Assembly (NCBI RefSeq): GCF_021869535.1
Contig: NW_026262734.1
Span: forward strand, 97,469,285-97,533,284
Source: Mytilus californianus
Taxonomy: Eukaryota > Mollusca > Bivalvia > Mytilida > Mytilidae
Reading direction: 5' to 3'
Length of the DNA: 64,000 nt
In this document: positions 58,050 to 64,000 of the stretch, in pieces
Position numbering within the stretch: the first letter of the stretch is position 1
How the letters are laid out: each line of letters begins with the position of its first letter
The notes under the pieces: model-generated
What the model was told of the DNA's origin: nothing
The model's input: the letters and a program-made list of their open reading frames with translations, nothing else
The model's database searches: none
Made by a program: the position numbers and the translations under genes

Positions 58050-59390
58050 ATGTTTTCTTTTTGATTTGTTCTATCGTTAATAATATTAATTTTTTTTACC
58101 CGAAATTTGTTATATTTTTTTATTCAAGGCACGACTCATATGATTTCGTAAGATGAACAAACTTTCACAAAAAAACAACACAAATGCTTGCGCTGCGCCT
58201 TTTATCTTGTGATTTTTTCTTACTTATCGTCTAAATCAGCAAAGGCAATTATATAGCAATAGTAGGTCATTTAACGGTCATTGTTCATTGTTCAATAATG
58301 AAGTTTTCGTGGTTAGGTCTGTTTCTCAAACACTATAAGCAATAGGTCAATTATATTTGGTTTATCAAATAATTGTAACGTGTACATGTCCGCCTGGCAT
58401 GGCTCATCTGACCATGGATCATCGATAATGTTTAGTTTATGTGATATTTGTAGTAAAACCTGTATTAGTCTTTAAGACTTAAAACGTAAATTCATTCATG
58501 ATCAGTAAAGCAGGCGAGACATTTCAGCGTATGGACTCATGTTTAAAGTTACATCTTTGGCAGAATCTTGAATGATATATTATTGAGTTTTAATGACTTC
58601 TTCCTGGAATCCCTACTCCTATGCATGACCTATTTAAAATTACTACTGAGTTGTGAAAATCCGTTTGATCAGAAAGTCAGTTCAAAGTCTACATATCAAC
58701 ATCTTTGAATTCACTCTTTCCGAATGTGTCCTAATCCCGATCGATTGTGTCATTCTGACTGAGTGTGAATTTGTATTGCGGTTGATGCATGATTATCAGC
58801 AAGGTGGTGCTTCCAAATCGACGCACCGGTCTCGTTCCTTTAAAAGAATTGTATTTAAGGATGTTCGCTTCTCTGTTTCAAAATAACAAGCTTTTTCTAA
58901 AGACTGTTATAAATTAATAGTATATAAATAAAGGAACTGAAAAAGCAGAACAAAAATGTAGGGTCCATGTGCTTGTTTTAGAGATATAAGCCATTGAAAT
59001 TTTGGCTGGAAATAATTCCCTCTAGACTGTTCTTACATTTAACATTGGCACCCTTTTTCTTTCAAAAATTATGAAAAAATAACAAGGATTTATAGGATTT
59101 TCAAATATGGCTTTTTAAACTATTAGTAATAAGATTATAAAAAGAAAAGTAAGGGTTAGCGGGGAAATTTTTTTAATGACACTACATGGATAAAACCAGA
59201 GGATTCCGAAAATCTGGCAAAAATTCAAAAACAAGAGGAGCGAACATCCTTAATGCGATTTCCTCAGGTTTTGTTTGTTACGGTACCTTGAATCGATTTA
59301 CGAGGTTTGAACGTCGGAAAACTACTGTCGCCTTCATTTACGACAGAAAAATGACAAAGTTAATTTTTACTGAAACAAAATAAAAAATGT
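58050..59390. other. Spacer after copy 7
   Basis: No family exon, RNA gene or motif I can support. Open frames near 58653 and 59186 are short and unsupported. Confidence 0.4.
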
Positions 59391-59429
59391 GAATAAAGTG
59401 AGTTTATTACGCCAAGAAGACAACAACCC

Positions 59430-59640
59430 ACTAATAAAAAAAACATTGATATCCTTGAATAATTAATAAGACTTCGTGTCAAGCTCCAAATCGCAACGTG
59501 TAGAGAGAGGTCGACAGTAATTACACTATGATCGCCCAATTTATATTCTTTGAAGGACACCCACATACTTAAAACATACACAGACAAGTTTCCGATTTTG
59601 GGACAGAATACCAACGAATGTCTGATGTAATCTATTTTAT
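59430..59640 (-). pseudogene. LINE endonuclease fragment
   Basis: On the minus strand the frame reads IDYIRHSLVFCPKIGNL and later KLGDHSVITVDL. The I-D-Y-I then D-H-S spacing resembles the end of the APE-type endonuclase of non-LTR retrotransposons. It is short and isolated. Confidence 0.45.
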
Positions 59641-60205
59641 GTAGATTACAGTAACTTTTCTCCTCTTATATTGGTAATTGGAATTCAAAATGTTATAAGA
59701 GGAATGCACGTTAGACTAACTAAAAAAAGATTGTTCCGGAAAAGCACACAACTCCATAAAAGATCTGCATTACAGACGAGAAAAAACAAAATTTGTAATA
59801 GAAAGCACAAAAATGAATAACAAATAAAACCATACAAAAAAATGTTGCAGTTAGCTTAAAAGTAATAATCTACTCTGATCTATCGGACGCCTAACTTCTC
59901 ATTAAATTTCGTACATTAATTAACTCTCTTTGATATCAACAGCTTATCGAAAGGTTTAATCTTTAAACTTTTCAACCATTGATATCACATCTCCGTTTAT
60001 CAATCTTTTTTTTTTTGCAATACTCGCTGACTCGTGTTCCAAAAATGTTTTTGTTGTTGTTTTGTATAACTATTTCATATATATGTAACACTTATTTAAC
60101 CTCCGACATTTTGTATCTGTACGATAGGCTATCTGAATCATGTGTTGTTTTTGTTTGTATGTCTAATTTTTTGGGACAGATGGGTGTTGATGGTTGATGT
60201 GGCCC

Positions 60206-60240
60206 GTTTGTCTTGTCTTGTCTTGTCTTGTCTTGTCTTG
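60206..60240. repeat. (TCTTG)n microsatellite
   Basis: TCTTG repeated about six times. Confidence 0.9.
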
Positions 60241-60737
60241 GTATAAAATAAGTAAATTTGGTATGATTGCCAATAAGACAACTGTAGTTCCTTTTGTCAT
60301 ATTTCGTGTTTTATAAGAACTTGCGCAGTTATATGATTTGAAAAAGATGTCGACAGTTTGGAAACTATCATATCAACAAAATTGACTAAGTGTTTATAAT
60401 TAATTGATGAGACTGAACATGTCCACTTCTGTGATAATTTTTTAGATAATGTGATGTCGTCATTGAATTGTTTGGTTTGAGACCTGCAGCGGAAGGTAAG
60501 ACAAGAAAAGCGTTTCGAACGCATCAATATCATGTAGCGTTTTCTTTTTTCATTTCTTAAGTCAGAGCATCAGTAACGCTTTCTTTTAGTCACCTTACAT
60601 TGCTTTGAGAGAAGCAGCCCTGACAAGAGGGTACACAAGAGAGAGTACTACTGAACACCCTTTGAATATGGTAATTAAACAGTAAAACCCATGCTAAAGA
60701 AAAACATCTATGTTATTGTCCTGTTGTATAATATATT

Positions 60738-60873
60738 AATAACACATAGCTAAGAAGGTGATAGAGCAGAATATCACCCAAAGAAGCATGCCAACCAAAG
60801 CCAATCTAAGGTTGATACTGTTTTTATCGAGAGGTAGCACTCTGCTCTATCACCCTCTCAGCTATGCGTTATT
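60738..60873. repeat. 136-bp foldback element
   Basis: Left AATAACACATAGCTAAGAAG and right CTCAGCTATGCGTTATT arms pair over about 36 bp, both containing GATAGAGCAGA or its complement. Probably a MITE. Confidence 0.8.
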
Positions 60874-60944
60874 TAAATAATCATACTGGATGTTCTCTCA
60901 TTATTGTTTTTAAAATTTTAAAATTGAAATTAATATGACAAATT

Positions 60945-61225
60945 TGATATTTTTCATTTAAATGCAATATTTCTTATTCAATTGGTATATTTCTTCATCT
61001 AAATGCAATATTTTTTTATTTGAATGGTATATTTTTTCATTTAAATGCAATATTTTTTATTCAAATGGTATAACTTTTCATTCAAATGGTATAATTTTTC
61101 ATTCAAATGGTATAATTTTCATTCAAATGCAATAGTTTTTATTCAATTGGTATAAAATGTCATTTGAATGCAATATTTTTTATTCAATTGGTATAATAGT
61201 AGTTTTTTATTTATATGCAATAATT
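60945..61225. repeat. AT-rich minisatellite
   Basis: Alternating ATGCAATATTTTT and ATTCAAATGGTATA motifs, roughly 20 bases apart, over about 280 bases. Confidence 0.75.
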
Positions 61226-61539
61226 GCATTATGGGAAATTCTTTGCATCATAAGGTCAAATTTGCAACAACGTTTGTGATTGGTCGGAAATTGTTTGGAT
61301 TTCTCCCCTTTCTTTCTAAACATGGGCAACCAAGAATTAAAAAACGCGTCAGAATATCGCCCCTCTTACTAAATCTAACGTTCGTGCGAGTCCTGCACTG
61401 GCTGTTAAAATCTTGTGGTCATAACTAATATTTCTATTGCAAAATTTCGATGGTCAAAACGTTCGGTCCACTTTTCAAAAACCGTTTCATTGTATATGGA
61501 TTTATATGCAAGTATATCGGTTTTTTAAAATAGATTAGA

Positions 61540-61730
61540 TACCGTTGGTTTTCCCGTTTGAATGGTTTTACACTACTAATTTTTGGGGGCCTTTTATAGC
61601 TTGCTGTTCGGTTTGAGCCAAGGCTCCGTGTTGAAGACCGTACGTTTACCTTTAATGGTTTACATTTACAAATTATGACTTGGATGGAAAGTTGTCTCAT
61701 CGGCACTCATACCACATTTTCTTATATCTA
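61540..61730 (+). repeat. R1 repeat, decayed
   Basis: TTTTCCCGTTTGAATGG, GAAGACCGTACGTTTACC, CATACCACATTTTC. Confidence 0.65.
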
Positions 61731-61989
61731 TATACAACGTAAACCAGACGTTTCTCAGACTGTTTTCTTTTTTTAATAAATCCTTTGCCGCGCGTTGTGT
61801 ACTGATTGATAACTCAGTCTGGGAGAACAAGATTTATTTCAGTACCAGTTGTAATTAGGTTTGAGAAAACTTCCAGTAATTGCAAATACTCTTATGTCGG
61901 TGCTTTGTGTCTATTGTCTTAATGTTAGATTTTTTGTGTGTCTCGTACCGATCTTTTGAGTTAATTTGCTGATTTGTGCAGGATGTTAT

Positions 61990-62420
61990 TTTATTGTACT
62001 GTTACACCACTGTCCCAGCTTCGGGATGGGTTGCTCACAAACATGTTGTTGTACTGTTACACCGCTGTCCGAAATTAGGGGGAGGATTGGGATCCCGCTA
62101 ACATGTTTAACCCCGCCACATTCTGTATGTATGTGCTTGTCCCAAGTCAGGAGCATGTAATTCAGTGGTTGCCGTTTGTTGCTTTTTTATACATATTTGT
62201 GTTTCGTTCATTTTTTTGTACATTAATTCGGCCGTTAGTTTTCTCGATTGAATTGTTTTACATTTTTGATTTCGGGGCCTTTTATAGCTGACTGCGGTGT
62301 AGGCTTTGCTTATTGTCGAAGGCCGTACGGTGACTTATGTCTGTTGATTTCTGTGTCATTTGATCTCTTGTGGAAAGTTGTCTCATTTGCAATCATAGCA
62401 CATCTTCGTTTTCATATCCA
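61990..62420 (+). repeat. R1 repeat, most complete copy
   Basis: Starts near TGTTACACCACTGTCCCAGC, passes AACCCCGCCACATTCTGTAT, GAAGGCCGTACGGTGAC and ends AGCACATCTTCG. About 430 bp. Shows what the shorter R1 copies were derived from. Confidence 0.75.
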
Positions 62421-64000
62421 CCCTGCCATATTCTTTATTTGCCTGTCCCAGGGATGGAGCCTGTAGTTTAATGGTTGTCGTTGGTTCCTGTCTCGACTCA
62501 TATTTGATATTTTGGGGTGGGGGACAGAAGGATTTCATATATGAATATGGTTGCCTGGTAAGAGCTGAAAAATAGGCATGATTAGCGACAGACTGAAATG
62601 AATAATAATGCCCTCTCTTCCCTTCCCAATCCTTCATCTATAAATTTAAACTGACCACCACGGAATATCCCAATAGTGTTGAAAGTAGCGTTAAACACCA
62701 ATCAATCAAAATCCCTTCCCTAGAATATCAAATAATCGTCCCTTAACTGTTATTGTCCGTGTAGTTCTTATATTTATCCAGCTTATCGTCCTACAGGGAT
62801 GTCCTACTAAGGCTGGCATACCATAAAAACGTTTATAAAACAGCTCACATTCTAATATATCTGCAGTCATCAATTTATTAATTTCATTTAGACTAAACGA
62901 CGCCATGTTTGTTATGTGCCTCTGCCGTCAACCTATCAAAAAAGAAGAGGTGGAAGAGAGCCAGAAGATCTTCCCAATGCAAAAAAAAAAATAAAACAGA
63001 AATGGACTTCTTCTGGCTCACTTCCGAAGAAAAAAAAACCATTGATATGTTTTAAAAACGCCTTGCCCCCTACCCTTCTTTCCAAAAAAATGGCATTATT
63101 AAATATATAAAGATATATATAATCTGTTTACACACACGATGTGTCATGTTGTCAAATAGAAATTGATAGAAAAAAAAACAAAAATCGCCTACTTTTAAAT
63201 CATATTTGGAGCAAGAAGAAAATAACCAATTTGAAAATAAACTACACCACGTTAAGCTTTAACTTTTCATCTTTTTCTTGGTTGCAGCAGCTAAGGTATA
63301 TCATAAGTAAAAGTATTTTATTTATTTTTTCAAAGCTGACCACTCTTCCGAATAAAGACATTTTCCTGTAAGAATAACGACAGAAGTAAGCCATTTGACA
63401 TCACTGTAAAAAATCCAAATTTGTTGCAAGAAGTTCAAACTTTACTTTAAAATATTCTATATCATTAAAAAGAAGACACATTAAGGATTCTGGGGATCTC
63501 AGCAGCTAAGAAAACCACTGAGAAGAAACTTGAATATAGTCTTGTAAAGATTATTTTCCATATAACTTCTATATAACGATTTTATCCATGTAGGGTATCT
63601 GAATTCACGCATGCGCAATATTGACCGGACTGTTTCTTGACAATGTTTGGTTGCCTTATGTCCAGTGGCAAATATGTCACGCATGTTTAGAACAAATATA
63701 ATAGAGATCAAAGGATAAAGAATAGAGTGAAATGGTAAAAACTAAAAGATATAGAATTATAGAAACGATCTTTGATCTAAAACCCCCACCCTCACATACA
63801 CACCATAACCATTACTGCCAATACTCGCATATATACATCTCTATACAAATATCTAAATTTGAACATACCCTCCCCCCTTTATTAAAGAATTAGTTCCGGA
63901 GTATAACAGCTTATGTCTCTACTTGTGAGTTTCTGGTTCTGCTGTCGTAATTAGGTGATTTTTTTTCTACATGTAGTAAAAAAGAGGGGGCTTAGTCAAA
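62421..64000. other. Spacer at the right end
   Basis: Short open frames only; nothing recognised. A second decayed R1 start may be at 62425-62500 (CTGCCATATTC, CCTGTAGTTTAATGG). Confidence 0.4.

Overview
The window is eukaryotic nuclear DNA: AT-rich, intron-containing, full of microsatellites, inverted-repeat elements and dispersed repeats, with no bacterial-style gene order. Several dispersed repeats (for example one with the signature GCCGTACGGTGACC and one with GGAATGTGTCAAAGAGACAA) are ones I associate from memory with marine bivalves, especially mussels (Mytilus). That assignment is an inference, not a search result.

The core of the window is a head-to-tail array of seven paralogous small genes, all on the + strand. 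Each has one non-coding 5' exon and three coding exons; start codons are at 4122, 10283, 15650, 27298, 36182, 44477 and 55985. The predicted proteins are about 150-190 residues. They have a basic N-terminal exon (24 codons, RQTFGN...RRIRSF.FGK), a Q/H-rich low-complexity middle exon framed by KKDEE blocks, and a conserved C-terminal exon (KCAKN.LS.K, YFW...LFG..AAKARMAEE, Tyr/acidic tail). I do not recognise the family. Copies 1-5 are very similar; copies 6 and 7 are diverged but keep the exon structure, splice phases, promoter block and C-terminal domain. Copy 1 carries an in-frame stop in the last exon.

Region by region: 1-776 is a 53-bp satellite. 777-3360 is the downstream flank of a lost upstream copy plus dispersed repeats. 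3360-19500 holds copies 1-3. 19500-23070 is AT-rich repeat debris, followed by a 3.2-kb inverted-repeat-bounded insertion (23074-26302) just upstream of copy 4 (26524-29500). A non-autonomous LTR retrotransposon on the minus strand (30593-34586, TSD GTAT) sits upstream of copy 5 (35423-38870). 38900-42200 is a duplicated flank carrying a small hAT-like MITE and a 57-bp hairpin insertion. Copy 6 spans 43803-46580. 47687-49065 is a TIR element with a SWIM zinc-finger remnant, 50772-52194 a hAT-like TIR element, and 52407-54922 a decayed LINE on the minus strand. Copy 7 spans 55272-57999. 58000-64000 is repeat-rich non-coding sequence with a LINE endonuclease fragment and a nearly full-length dispersed repeat.

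The genes have no visible partners other than each other. The array looks like an expanding and decaying lineage-specific family whose duplicated flanks serve as empty-site controls for dating the transposon insertions.
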